From NCBI GenBank assembly GCA_050084985.1, contig JBITNC010000001.1, positions 2,046,001-2,110,000 on the forward strand: DNA of 64,000 nucleotides, given 5' to 3'. Of the stretch, positions 47,341 to 58,161 are shown one piece after another; within the stretch, counting starts at the first letter, position 1, and each line of letters starts with the position of its first letter. Below the pieces are notes generated by a model that was not told the DNA's origin, made no database searches, and saw only the letters and a list, made by a program, of their open reading frames with translations. This DNA comes from Nageia nagi. Lineage: Eukaryota; Pinophyta. The position numbers and the translations under genes are program-made.

Positions 47341-48293
47341 CATTATTTTCTAATTTACCTTCTAAACAAGCTCCATAAATTACACATATTAGATTTTAGC
47401 CTTACCACCTCCTTCCAAACCTATTGTTCAGAATTAATTACTAACATTACCTGGTCTTGCATCCACTAATGTTAGTGCTGATCCTAAATCTCAAGAAAAG
47501 GAAAGAATAAGGCAAATTAAGGTAACTATCAAGAACCTTACTAATAAGCTCACTTTGCAAGAAAGACAAAATTAAGGTTTTAATTATAGAATATATGATA
47601 ACCATTATCAACCTAGGTTCCATCCTAAGATGAACCAGTTAGAATAATCAGCAATCCCCAAAATAATTAAAAAAGTTATTATGATAAGTTCTACAGAAAG
47701 TGTTGCTATGGGCATTACAAAATGGTGTTCACCATGTTTAGTTTCTCATTTTTCATATTCATGTGCAATTTATCAACATCAGTATTTGGGATTGCATTCA
47801 GACCTGATGGTGGAACCTACATCAGATCCTACTACTAATCTCATAATGGTAAATTTTTGGCTTTCAAGATATGCTAGAGAATAAGCCAATTGTGTTCAAA
47901 ATAAATCGAGCATCTTATTCAAAATAACTTGAATGTAAGAAAACTAAGGCTCCCTCTACCTAACCTCAAAATCAACAAGGTCAATTTTCAGCACATTTGA
48001 GCAATGTTTCTCAAAATCTAGGTACTAATGTCCTTGTTGAAACAAACCCTATTATGGTTAGAAAAGAAGTACCAAAAAAGGAAATACCCAATATATTGAG
48101 GCATCCTTTTATTATATATTACCATAAAGAAAATACCACTCAATAATTTAGAACACATCAACAAGCTAAATCAAGTAAGTTTATCCCATATGCTCTATAC
48201 AATATTTTGAAAGAATTAAAGAAAACTCCTTCTAAGATGATTATGTTTGATGCATTAAAGGTACCAAGTCAATTAGATCGTTTATAAAAAGAT

Positions 48294-48752
48294 TTGAAAT
48301 TAAAGAATAGTAAAAGGAGAGTAAATGAAGGAAATGCCATCTTTGTAATATTTAATGATTTCTTTCAATCTCCAACAGGTATAAGAAGACTCGCACCATT
48401 CTATTTATCCCTAAGATTAGAAGGTTGGATAGTAAATAATTGTATGATTGATACTAGAGCTACAATAAATATGATTCCTAAAGTTGTTGCAAATGAAATG
48501 AAACTATATATTACAAAATGTATTGATGGTGTCATACAATTGGATTCTTCCTCTATAGATTTTGTTGGTAGTATTAAAGGAGTCCTAATAACTTTGAATG
48601 CATTCCCTGATATTTATGTTATTCAAGATACCATTGTAGTTGATCTTCCACCTCTATTTGGAATATTTCTATCTAGAGAATTCATTGCTAAATTGAGAGG
48701 GTATTTAGCTTTATATTACATTTATTTTTTACTTCTCTTCCAAAGAAAATAA
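48294..48752 (+). pseudogene. Gypsy protease (retropepsin) remnant
   Basis: The frame of 152 codons includes CMIDTRATINMIPKVVANEM, the retropepsin D-T/S-G-A site with Gly changed to Arg (DTRAT). Later come SSIDFVGSIKGVLITLNAFP and DTIVVDLPPLFGIFLSREFI, typical of the second half of Tat-type proteases. The Gly-to-Arg change in the active-site loop would be expected to inactivate it. Confidence 0.7.
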
Positions 48753-48970
48753 GCAAAAATTCTAAATGAGGGCACCAAAAGTGTTTATATTAAGAAGATC
48801 ATAGAATAAAATAGTATGAATAGTCCCCAACTTTTAGAAATATTTGAAAGGGTAATGCTTAGAGAATCACTCCTAACTACTAAAGTTATTTTAGAAAATG
48901 ATTTAAATTATCAAGTCACAAATGTTAGCATGGGTAATTATTATTTATATGAAGATGCATATCCAATCTC

Positions 48971-49219
48971 AGTGATTCAGAACTAGTCATAAAGCAAGTT
49001 AGAAACCAGATTAGTGCAAAATATCATTATTTGAAGACCTACAAGAATAGAGTTTGAGATTTATTAGATTCATTCTTGGCTATCAATTTTATATTTATTT
49101 CTAGAAGGTATAACCAAATAGCTGATGCACTTGCTAGAAAAGGGGCATTTTATAATCTTGCTCATTATAAAAGAGGAGCTCTTAAAGTTCAAAATAGGCC
49201 TTTAGTACCTGATGCTACA
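48971..49219 (+). pseudogene. extra RNase H (type I) C-terminal half, upstream of RT
   Basis: Translation gives SDSELVIKQVRNQISAKYHY, then LKTYKNRV, a stop at a usual Trp, DLLDSFLAINFIFI and RRYNQIADALARKG. This is the second half of a type I (archaeal-like) RNase H, with the third and fourth catalytic Asp (DSELV; ADALA). The N-terminal half with DGSK and the catalytic Glu is not seen in 48780-48970. The element also has the usual Gypsy RNase H after its reverse transcriptase, so this is a second RNase H, placed between protease and reverse transcriptase. Confidence 0.65.
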
Positions 49220-49229
49220 AATTTTTGGT

Positions 49230-50460
49230 AAGTATTCAACTTTGATGAGCATATTATGAACTTTCTCTTGGATGAAGCAGTGGCTCACACTTTTGGTATC
49301 CAAGAATTACCTTATTATTTCCAAGAATCAAATGTTATTTAACTTAGAAATAATGTTATACCAAAAGGATTACTCTCTTTTGGAAGGCTACTTGATTCAA
49401 AATATGTCCAAAAAGCTAAATCTTTGGTCATCCATAAGGAGAGTTATGTTGAACTAAAAATAGAACCTTGTAAATATATAAAGGTAGGTACAAAGTGTTC
49501 TGACTAAGAAAAAGCTATTATGTCTCAAATTTATCATGAGTTTTCCAAAGCAATTGCCTAGACTTATGATGATCTCAAGACATGATAAAAGTGTCATCCA
49601 ACACACAATTGAGCTTGAACAAGATGCCAAACCATACAAGCAAAAGCAAAGGCTAGTTAACCCAAAAATAGAAGAAGCTATGAAATAAGAATTGATCAAG
49701 CCATTAAATTCAAAAATTATTTATCCTATCAAGCATTCTTCCTAGGTTGCAAATATAGTTCCTATTAGAAAGTAAAGTAGAGAAATTAGACTTTGTGTTG
49801 ATTTCAAAAATTTGAATCATGTATCTCTCAAAGATAATTATCCTATCCCACCTATGAAGCAAATCCTGCATACACTAGTAAGATCTTATTATTTTTCAAT
49901 GATTGATGATTACTCAAGATTTAATCATATTTGGGTGAAACATGAAGATCAATACAAAATTGCATTTACAACTAAATGGAGGACATTTGCTTTTCAAAGA
50001 ATGCCTTTTGATCTTTCTAATGCATGAGTTACTTTTCAAAGGGCCATAGATCATGCATTTGGTGAACTAATAAATAAAATTATATCAATCTATTTAGATG
50101 ATATTACAACATTTTCTAAAAGCATAAAGGATCATCTAGAACATCTTAGATAAATTTTAAAAAATACATGAAATTTAGTATTTCACTTAATCCAAAAAAA
50201 TAGTTTTTATGGTTAACCATGGAAAATGACTTGGCCACATTATCTCAAAGGAGGTATTAGTGATTGATCCAGATAGAGTAAAAGCTATTAAAGCATTACC
50301 TCTTCTTTTCAACAAGAAATTCTTGCAATCATTCCTTGGTCAAATCAATTTTGTTAGAAAATTCAATAAAAAAATTTCAAAAATTGTATCCCCAATCACT
50401 TCAATGCTAAAGGAAAATTTATATTCTCTTGGTCAAATGATGCAAAAATAGCCTTTAAAG
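49230..50460 (+). pseudogene. Gypsy reverse transcriptase remnant
   Basis: The segment at 49240-49560 (DEHIMNFLLDEAVAHTFGIQ, IPKGLLSFGRLLDSK) is the RT N-terminal extension, repeated at 57815-58161. Then SVIQHTIELEQDAKPYKQKQ, REIRLCVDFKNLNHVSLKDN, YPIPPMKQIL, YYFSMIDDYSRFN, AFTTKWRTFAFQRMPFDLSN and IYLDDITTFS, with YLDD at 50091-50102. About eight stops or shifts. Confidence 0.85.
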
Positions 50461-50920
50461 AAATTAAAAAGGCTATAATAGAAGCTCTTGTCCTTAAAAA
50501 TCTTAATAGGTCAAAAGATTTCATCATGTACACATATGTAGCAAATTGGAGTATTACTACAATTCTAGCATAAAAAGATGATAATAAAGAAGAACATTTG
50601 ATTACCTTTCATAGCCAAACACTGCATCAACACTATCAAAGGTACTCATTTATTGAAAATTAAGTGTTTTCCATAATGAAGGGATTGAAAAAATTCAAGC
50701 ATTATGTCTTCCACATAAGAATCCTTGTATTTACCATCCATCCAAATGTAATAAATTATGTTATACAAGGAGAACTAGGTGAAGGAAAGGTTGGTTGGAT
50801 TACTAAAATAATGTAATATGATATAGAGATTAAACCAACCAAGCTAATCATAGGCCAAGCTCTATGTAAAAATATAGTTGAAGCTTCACATATGATTGCC
50901 ATTATAGAGGATAAACAGCA
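50461..50920 (+). pseudogene. Gypsy RNase H remnant
   Basis: FKEIKKAIIEALVLKN, DFIMYTYVANWSITTILA, LITFHSQTLHQHYQRYS, GLKKFKHYVFHI, then LGEGKVGWITKIM and YDIEIKPTKLIIGQALCKN. The first catalytic Asp is replaced (Tyr-Val at the usual Ser/Ala-Asp). The closing phrase is typical of Tat-type elements and is followed directly by the integrase region. Confidence 0.75.
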
Positions 50921-52200
50921 AATCAATTAGGAAAGTGATTGGATTAGGCAAGTTATTTTTTATTTTCAAACTAGTAAATGTCTTGAATCTCTAGATAGAT
51001 TTTAGAGAAGGAGATTCAAACTACATGCCCTCAACTTTATGATGATATATGATCATTTGTATAGAAATAATTTTGATCAAACCCTACTAAGATGTGTGAC
51101 TCATGATGAATCCTGAAGAATATTTCATGAATTTCACTATGGATTCTCTGGTAGGCATTATAGTGGACCAACTACAATAGCAAAATTTTTATAAGCTGGG
51201 TATTATTGGCCCACCATATTTCAAGATTCGTTCAAGATTGCCCAAAAATATGACAAGTAAAATAGGTTTATGGGAAAAAGAAGGCAAGCTACTATGCCTC
51301 TCAAACCTGTGGTAGTTGAGGAACCTTTTCAATAATAGGGTATGGACTTCATTGGTGTTATAAACCCATATTTCTCAATAGGGCATAAGTACATTTTGAC
51401 TATAATATATTACTTCACTAGATGGTCAAAAGCTATGCCATGTAAGAATGTAGATCAAGAAGTGGTAATATAAATGATAAAAAAGATAATCACTCACTTT
51501 GGAATCCCATAAACTATTATCTTAGATAATGGCCTTGCATTTATTGGAGGTAATTTCTCAAACTTTATTACTAAACATGGGATATACTAGTTATTCTCTT
51601 TAAATTATTACTCACGAGGTAATGGGTTAGCTGAACCAACTAATAAAAACCTAACCCATATTATCAAAAGAATAATTGGAGGGAATCCCAAACAACGACA
51701 TACAAAATTGGACTTTGCATTATGGGAAAATAGAATCAACATTAAATTAGTAATCAAAACATTCCTATATGCACTATTATATGGTAAAAGACCTATGTTG
51801 CTAATACACATTGAGTTATTGGTATTAACATCCTGCAAGAAATGGAGGACCATGGCTTTAAGCCACTACAATCTAGGTATAATCTGCTCTTGAAATTAGA
51901 GGAAGATCGAAACAAATCATATGAGTCATTCTAACATTGCCAACATATTGTCAAGAAAAGGTTTGATAAGAAAACATCTTCTTGGATGAAGTTTTAACCA
52001 AATGACATTGTTCTCAAATGGAATGAGGAAAGAGAAAAGCCTGAAAGACACCAAAAATTTGATTCTCTTTAGAGTAGGCCTTATATTATCACTTAAACAA
52101 TGCAGAGTAATGCATTTAGATTAAAAGATATTATCAGGTCCCAAGAATTACCTATTCCTATTAACAAAATCTATTTGAAACATTATTGGATGATAAGATG
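50921..52200 (+). pseudogene. Gypsy integrase remnant
   Basis: The zinc-binding region has HDES, then HEFHYGFSGRHYSGPTTIAK, AGYYWPTIF and QKYDK, with the last Cys codons lost. The core has GMDFIGVINPYF (first Asp, about 51340), RWSKAMPCKN, IILDNGLAFIGGNF (second Asp, about 51520) and GLAEPTNKNLTHIIKRI (catalytic Glu at 51633-51635). C-terminal words PINKIYLKHYW end near 52195. Numerous stops. Confidence 0.8.
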
Positions 52201-52780
52201 ATCTTGCAATACTTGCCAGATATTGTATAGTGTAAATAATCTAAAAAAAAAAATTAAATTAATTTAATTCTAAAGCGTTTACATCTTCTAGATATGGTTT
52301 CCAAGAAAGTAGGTAGTTAATGCTTAGCATTGATTCAGCATGATCTAGGATTAATGTTAATGCACTGCTTAGCTATCAACTGAATGAGGTATCATTTAAG
52401 GAAAAATTTCCTTAGATTTCTCAAATCATCATACGAGTACCCTTATTTAAATTTGGCATGTTCCAAATTGACTCATCCAACTTATGGTAGCCTAGTTCAT
52501 ACGATGCATGAATCTTGATTTTCCCAAACATTAATCACCTTTAATGTAAGTCTCATAAACCTTATATGAATAAAACATCTCACATACTCTCTAACTCAAC
52601 ACTTAGCCATTTTTGAGCATGCCAGTTTGCAGAGTGCCCAAAGTTTACAGATTACAAATTCAAATAGAGTAAGGAAATAGAGAGTTGTAAGACCCTACAC
52701 AGTGTGGATTATAGTCTCAAATGCAAACCAAAGGTTCTAAAAAATGTTTACACCATATTGACTTCCCAATCATCAACTCC
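52201..52780. other. spacer between integrase and extra coding region
   Basis: AT-rich and non-coding as far as I can see. A plus-strand stop-rich stretch; no splice-like or repeat structure recognised. Confidence 0.4.
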
Positions 52781-52809
52781 AGCTGAAATAGAGGCAAGTC
52801 AATACTAAC

Positions 52810-53193
52810 TTGATAGCTATGCAAGAAGAATATCTTAAGAATGCTCCGAAAGAGAACTGGGCTAAGATGGGGATGATGAATCACATTGATACATGGATGG
52901 AAAACCCTAATCACATCCTTATACAAAATATGAGACTTGAATTTGCTAAAAAAGAGAAATCACTAGCACACTCAAAGAGAGATATCATGATTGAGTCATT
53001 TACTTACCTCGAGCTATTGTATTTGATAGTGCATAGACATAACCAAAAAGGCTATCAGATAGGAATGATCAAGGACCTAAAGGAGGGAGATGAGTTGAAG
53101 CTAAAATTTGAAGTACTATTGGACTACTCCCCTGACTCTATTCTTCAAGTGTTTGCTATCCCAGCTGATTGGACTTTCCATGTGAAAAAATAA
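52810..53193 (+). CDS. extra ORF, part 1, in the 3' region of the Gypsy element
   Basis: 127 codons, the longest intact frame of this region. Mostly acidic/basic soluble protein: ENWAKMGMMNHIDTWMENPN, then RLEFAKKEKSLAHSKRDIMI, YLELLYLIVHRHNQKG and LLDYSPDSILQVFAIPADW. I recognise no domain. It lies after integrase and before the 3' LTR on the same strand, where some Tat-lineage and envelope-like elements carry an additional gene. There is no signal peptide or transmembrane segment in it, so I do not call it env. It appears to continue, broken, through 53400-54500. Confidence 0.5.
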   Translation: MIAMQEEYLKNAPKENWAKMGMMNHIDTWMENPNHILIQNMRLEFAKKEKSLAHSKRDIMIESFTYLELLYLIVHRHNQKGYQIGMIKDLKEGDELKLKFEVLLDYSPDSILQVFAIPADWTFHVKK

Positions 53194-53389
53194 ATTGATT
53201 TAAAAAGAGAAAAGAATGATTTCTATGGTAATGAAGATAGATGATAAATTGAATTAATGAGAGATATCAAAGGAATAGAATGACATAAATTTGGCCAAGT
53301 TATGAGATAACCCTATTAAAAAGAAGAGGGATAGAGAGGTTTTTGCAGATGCTAGCAGTCATTCTGGGAAAGAAAACCTAGATTGAGGT

Positions 53390-54500
53390 AGATGAAGCCA
53401 TGGTGCGTATGGCTTATAATATCATAGAGGCTCATGTTAGCTATGACTTTTTAGCTTTCATTTCTATTGAAATAAAAATATGTCTCTTTCAAATTGAAAA
53501 ATAAACTTCAAACACTCTTTGTATCTTTGGTGGCTCTTAGCCCATCAAAATCTTAACAAACTTATGAAGGTAGGGTTGCCAATTCAGCTGATGAATCCGA
53601 GTGCCAAACCAATACCAATTGATTTGAGGGTACCAATTTTGAGCAAGTTGCATGGATCATACTATGAGTTCATGGATATATTCTATGTAACAATAGTGCA
53701 AATTTTGATAAGAAGACTCCCTAGTAGACTACATAAGAGCGTTATGTGAGAGCTACAGGGAGGAAACAAAGTTGATGACTAGTACATCCTAAAAGAGTGC
53801 ACCATGATTATGAGGTATGAGTATTTTGAAAAGCCCTTTTTCTTACCTAAATATGTAACTCATCAATTGTATTCCATAGAAATGGGAAGGAAAATTTGTG
53901 CCATAGAGGCCAAATATGGGTCCGGGGCTAGTTTTAAATCTATTGTAGATATACTGTCTTTTACAAAAAATTTCACTCTTTTAGAAGTACGTTGTAAAAA
54001 TAGTATAGCAAAATTCATTGTACAAAATTTCAAATTAGATATGCTATAAGCTCCATGGATGTATGACCCTTTAGGGGAAATGACAAAAATAATAAGGTCA
54101 AATAAGAAACACCTGGCATTTTCCCATGAGTATAGGCCCCATGTAGAATACTTTGTAAATTAAGAAGTAAAAATGTACCCTAAATGGGAATTTACACCCC
54201 TAAAAAAGACATAGATGGCCCTTATGGGGATAAGGAAATATAGGAATTAGGAAAATAAGTAGTAATATTTTTCCCTCAATCCAAAAGTCCTTACCCAGTT
54301 AATAGGTTTTGGGTGGGGGCCCAATAAAATCTATTATTTCATAAAATTTAGATTTGAATATACAACAAAGATTCATCACACTGAGAGTAAATCATTTGAT
54401 AAATTTAGATATGATAAGTTTTGGGATGTAGAATATGCTAAAGATCCTTTACCAGAATTGGGCCACCCTCTTCCTCTAAATTTTCAAGGAAAATGTGTTA
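53390..54500 (+). pseudogene. extra ORF, part 2 (broken)
   Basis: Frames at 53519-53749 (LWWLLAHQNLNKLMKVGLPI, then QLMNPSAKPIPIDL, YYEFMDIFYVTIVQIL) and 53804-54049 (YEYFEKPFFLPKYVTHQLYS, then YGSGASFKSIVDILSF). After shifts comes KFRFEYTTKIHHTESKSFDK with DPLPELGHPLPLNF at about 54340-54490. The pieces keep a protein-like composition in consistent order, so this was one long coding region. Family unknown to me. In-frame TAA/TAG codons separate the parts. Confidence 0.45.
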
Positions 54501-56530
54501 TAGAACTAAGGCAAGTGGAGATTGGACAACCATCCAACTCATAAGAACCTACAAAAAAGGGAGAATAAAATCCCTCAGATACTGCTACCACTTCCTAGGA
54601 GTCTTCTCCAAAAAAGAGGAGGAGACTTCAAACCCTTCACCAAAAATAAGAAACCCAGAGAAGGAGGAAAAGCTAGTAAAGAAACCCCACACCACTCAAC
54701 CAAAATCACAAAGGATGGTGCCTCCATCTCCTAAAATCGTAGAAGATACTTCATGAGTTATGGAAAAAGAGGCAAAAAATTTGATACAGAGGAATTGCAA
54801 AAGCCTTAAAACATAGACATTGGTGCTTAATAAGAAGCCCCAAAATAAGAAGTCCCAGAGAACAAAGAAACCCCAAAAAAGGAATGCATGCAAGTTCAAC
54901 AAGGTGGGAGTAATGTACTTGGAGCTAGTAGATCTAAAGTAATTGCACTCAAAGGTGGACCTCATGATGATGGTGATGAATTTGGAAGGAAAAAAGACTT
55001 AAACCCAATGGATAAAGTTGATGATGAAGATAAGGTCATGGAGGAGGCAAAAAAAGAAATAAAAATTCAAGATTTTATGCATTCAAAGCAATCAAAACAT
55101 ATACAATAGGTCACAGTATCTACCTTAGGTGTAATTACTCCTCCCCATTCTTTAATTCCTACAACTTCTCAGGAGGAGATTAAATCAATTTTTTCTACAT
55201 AATTTGTAAAGCCTATTGATTGGGAAATTTTTGTCAATAAACCTCTTGTGCACCTTGAGCAACAGTCAAGAATTTTGAGTAAAAGAACAGAGATTAGAGA
55301 CATTAAGATAGCATAGATGTCTTTCAAAGAAGGACAACTAGATACTATTCCCATGGTAATAATTGATGTAAGTATGCAAAGTGCTCTGACAATTGATCAG
55401 TCCATATTCCTTGTATATACTTCAATGGTGATTGTAAAAGTCTTCAAGCAATGAAGACTAAAATAAGAAATTGAATAAGAAAATAGATCAATATAAGAAA
55501 GACTACTCTCTTAATATAAAATAGTGGTCAGGTTGTAGAACAAAAACAAAGACTTGATTGCAAAGCTTGATAAGCAAAAGTCAAAATTTGAGAAGAGCTT
55601 AACAACAACAAATGCTGAGTTAGATGATGCAAATCAAACTATACAAGATCTTAAAGCTCAAGCTACAGTCATGGATGCTCAAAAGATAAGCAAGTTGAAG
55701 CTAAATTACAAACTATCATAGTAGTTAACAAAGTATTATCTAATGATAATTCCAAACTATTGATGCTCATAAAAGGCTTCAGAAAATCTTTAGTAGAGCA
55801 AGTTGGAGATAGAATGGTGACATTTCACACTTGAATCTATTAAAGGAATAGACACTACAAGCTATTAAATAGTTCAACATGCAGATGACTCTCCATCAAT
55901 TGGCTTTAGATATACGAGGTTAGTTATAGAGAAAATACAAGCTAGTTAGAGTTCTGACTAAGAAAGATATAACGACCAATACTCCTAGACTAAGATAATT
56001 GTATTTGAGAAGGATTTGAGATTTATGTGAATTTCAAAATTTGGTGTTCAACATGGACATTGGTAGCCACAAACTCATAACAGAGCTAGATTTATTAAAA
56101 ATTATTTAATTTTTGATAGAAATGAAACCAAATTATGGGAGGAGTAGAATGTACAGAGTAGTGCTACTAGTTTGGTAACTAATACCATTCAATTCCTTAA
56201 GTAGTCTTTTTTTGATAAGCAAATATCAAATTTACAACAAATAAATGACCTCACTCAAGAGGCAATGACAAGGTTCCTACATACTAGAAGGCTAGAGAAT
56301 GTTTTGATGGGATTCAAAGTAGATACTTAAAGATTTAAGCATCCCCTATTCTATCACAAGTTGACTATCAAGATCTTAAAGATTTAAATAAGAAGATGCA
56401 CCCTTTCCTCCTAGTAGACTGATTCCACCACCTAAAACCCCTACTAAATCTACATCTAAAAAAGCTACTATAAGCAACAAATAATGGGTCTTATTCTCCA
56501 ACAAGCAAGACCCAAGAGCCATCAGAAGAT
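54493..56530 (+). pseudogene. extra ORF, part 3: Lys/Pro-rich and coiled-coil tail (broken)
   Basis: 54493-54756 and 54888-55109 are rich in Lys, Pro, Ser and Glu (for example KEEETSNPSPKIRNPEKEEK). 55440-55850 has heptad-like runs (LIAKLDKQKSKFEKSLTTTN-like, ELDDANQTIQDLKAQATVM-like) consistent with a coiled coil. 56390-56510 is Pro-rich (PPKTPTKS-like). These are low-complexity classes from which no function can be read. The region ends at the 3' LTR start, 56531. Confidence 0.4.
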
Positions 56531-57808
56531 TGTATTCTTTTAGAATTACACTTTGAGTTGGGGTAATATCATTTTTATTTCATTCACAAAATTCTTTCTA
56601 TTCCAATCCTCTTCCCTATTAGCATGAAATTTGAGTCCTTTATTAGCCTTAGTCTAATAATTTTGAGTGTTATCAACATCTGGCTATCGTATATATAATT
56701 TGGCTATTGTATGTATTAGAACTGGTCTTTTGATATTTTACCTTGTAAATTTCTAGTCAAAGTGTTTGGGAGTTGTTGTAAATACAGTCTTTTAGGGGTT
56801 GTTGTAAATATAGTTCTAGGAGTTGTTGTAAATACAATATCTAAGAGTTGTTGTAAATATAGTGTCCAAGAGTTGTTGTAAATACAGTGTATAGGAGTTG
56901 TTGTAAATATAGTGTCTAGGAGTTATTTAAATACAAGTTTAATTATGACCATATAATCAATGGGTGATGATTCATGAAAAGATCAAATAGAGCCCACTAA
57001 TTTTGAGTGATGATGTCATAATTTTTAGCTAAAATCAGTGGGTTTTGAAATAAGTAATGGTAGTTAATGATTCATGAAGACATCAAACAAAGCCCATCAA
57101 TTTTTAATGATAACATCATAATTTTTTGTAACATCAATAGGTATCGAAAGAGTTAAATCATCAACAAAGCCTAATGAAAGGAAATAGAACCCACCAGGCT
57201 AAGGTAAGAGTAATGGGTAGGAAGTAACACCTGGATCCACTTAATCTTAAGTGTTTGACCCTAGGCCTTGTTAATGTGTCAACTCTAACTCATTTCCACA
57301 TAACAGTGGTAGTTTCTTCTCAAACTGAGTTGATATATTATTCATGAACCCCCATTACTCTATTCATTCACATATATAGTATGCATCATCAATAGTTGCA
57401 AAGAAGTAGATAGTTGTTGATAGAACATAGTACCAGATCATACCTATCAAGTTGCAAATAAGTACTTATTAATTAGCTATAGTGAAATATTCAATCAACT
57501 ACAAGGCCAAATAAGGAGCACTCAATGATATGTTATAAGGATTGTGGCTCTATGGATATGACTATTCAGAAATTTCAAATTCCTAGATAGTCATGCAGTT
57601 GGTATTTATTCATTGTGTAATCTACAATAGTTGTAGTATTTATTGTGAATAGTTTTCTTTACTAGCTTCATTCAAGATAAGTAATTATGTATATTAATGA
57701 GATACAACAACCCAATAGGGCATGAAAATGTAAAAATGGTAAATTGTTAAAAATTAAAAAAGGTTAAACATTCTAACAAATTTGCCCAGATGTGTAAGAT
57801 ACTTTGAT
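56531..57808 (+). mobile_element. 3' LTR of Gypsy element, truncated
   Basis: Aligns with 44541-45900 of the 5' LTR up to CATTCTA(A/G)CAAATTTGCCCAG, then stops matching at about 57808, so roughly the last 450 bp are missing. The following bases are pol sequence of a related copy. Confidence 0.75.
56769..56937. repeat. 25-bp tandem repeat, about 7 copies, in 3' LTR
   Basis: The unit GGAGTTGTTGTAAATA followed by CAGTGTCTA-like sequence is repeated about seven times. The 5' LTR has only about three copies at 44875-44950. Confidence 0.85.
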
Positions 57809-57811
57809 TTG

Positions 57812-58161
57812 CAAGTATTTGATTTCAATGAACATATTATGAATTTCCTCTTAGATGAAGCAGTAGCTCACACTTTTGGTATTTTGGAATTACCTAATTA
57901 TTTCTAATAATCAGATGTTATCCAACCTAGAAATAATGTTATACCAAAAGGATTACTCTCTTTTGAAAGATTATTTGATTTAAAAGATGTTCAAAAAGCT
58001 AAATCCTTGGCCATCTAGAAGGAGAGTTATGTTAACCTACAAATAGAACCTAATAAGTGTATAAAAGTAGGTTCAAAGTGTTATGATGAAGAAAAAGCTA
58101 TTATGTCTCAAATCTATCATGAGTTCTCGAAAGCACTTACCTAGACTTATGATCATCTCAA
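57812..58161 (+). pseudogene. pol fragment of a second Gypsy copy
   Basis: Matches 49236-49580 closely (NEHIMNFLLDEAVAHTFGIL, IPKGLLSFERLFDLKDVQKA, EEKAIMSQIYHEFSKA) and stops where a Copia LTR begins at 58162. Its left junction at about 57808-57815 joins LTR sequence to mid-pol, so it is not part of an ordered element. Confidence 0.8.

Larger units (their letters stand above)
44541..57808 (+). mobile_element. decayed Ty3/Gypsy (Tat-like) retrotransposon
   Basis: LTRs start at 44541 and 56531 with TGTATT(A/C)TTT, then AATTACACT(C/T)TGAGTTGGGG. Order of coding remnants: gag, protease, extra RNase H half, reverse transcriptase, RNase H, integrase, then 4.3 kb of additional reading-frame remnants before the 3' LTR. 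The primer-binding site resembles the TCTGGCGACTCTGCTGGGG type typical of Tat/Ogre elements, and the RNase H end (EIKPTKLIIGQALCKN) is of that group. The 3' LTR is cut at 57808. No frame is intact. Confidence 0.8.

Noticed and set aside
52810-56530. Envelope-like gene in the Gypsy element
   Set aside because: Right position, but no signal peptide, cysteine pattern, cleavage site or transmembrane anchor is visible; left as unknown.
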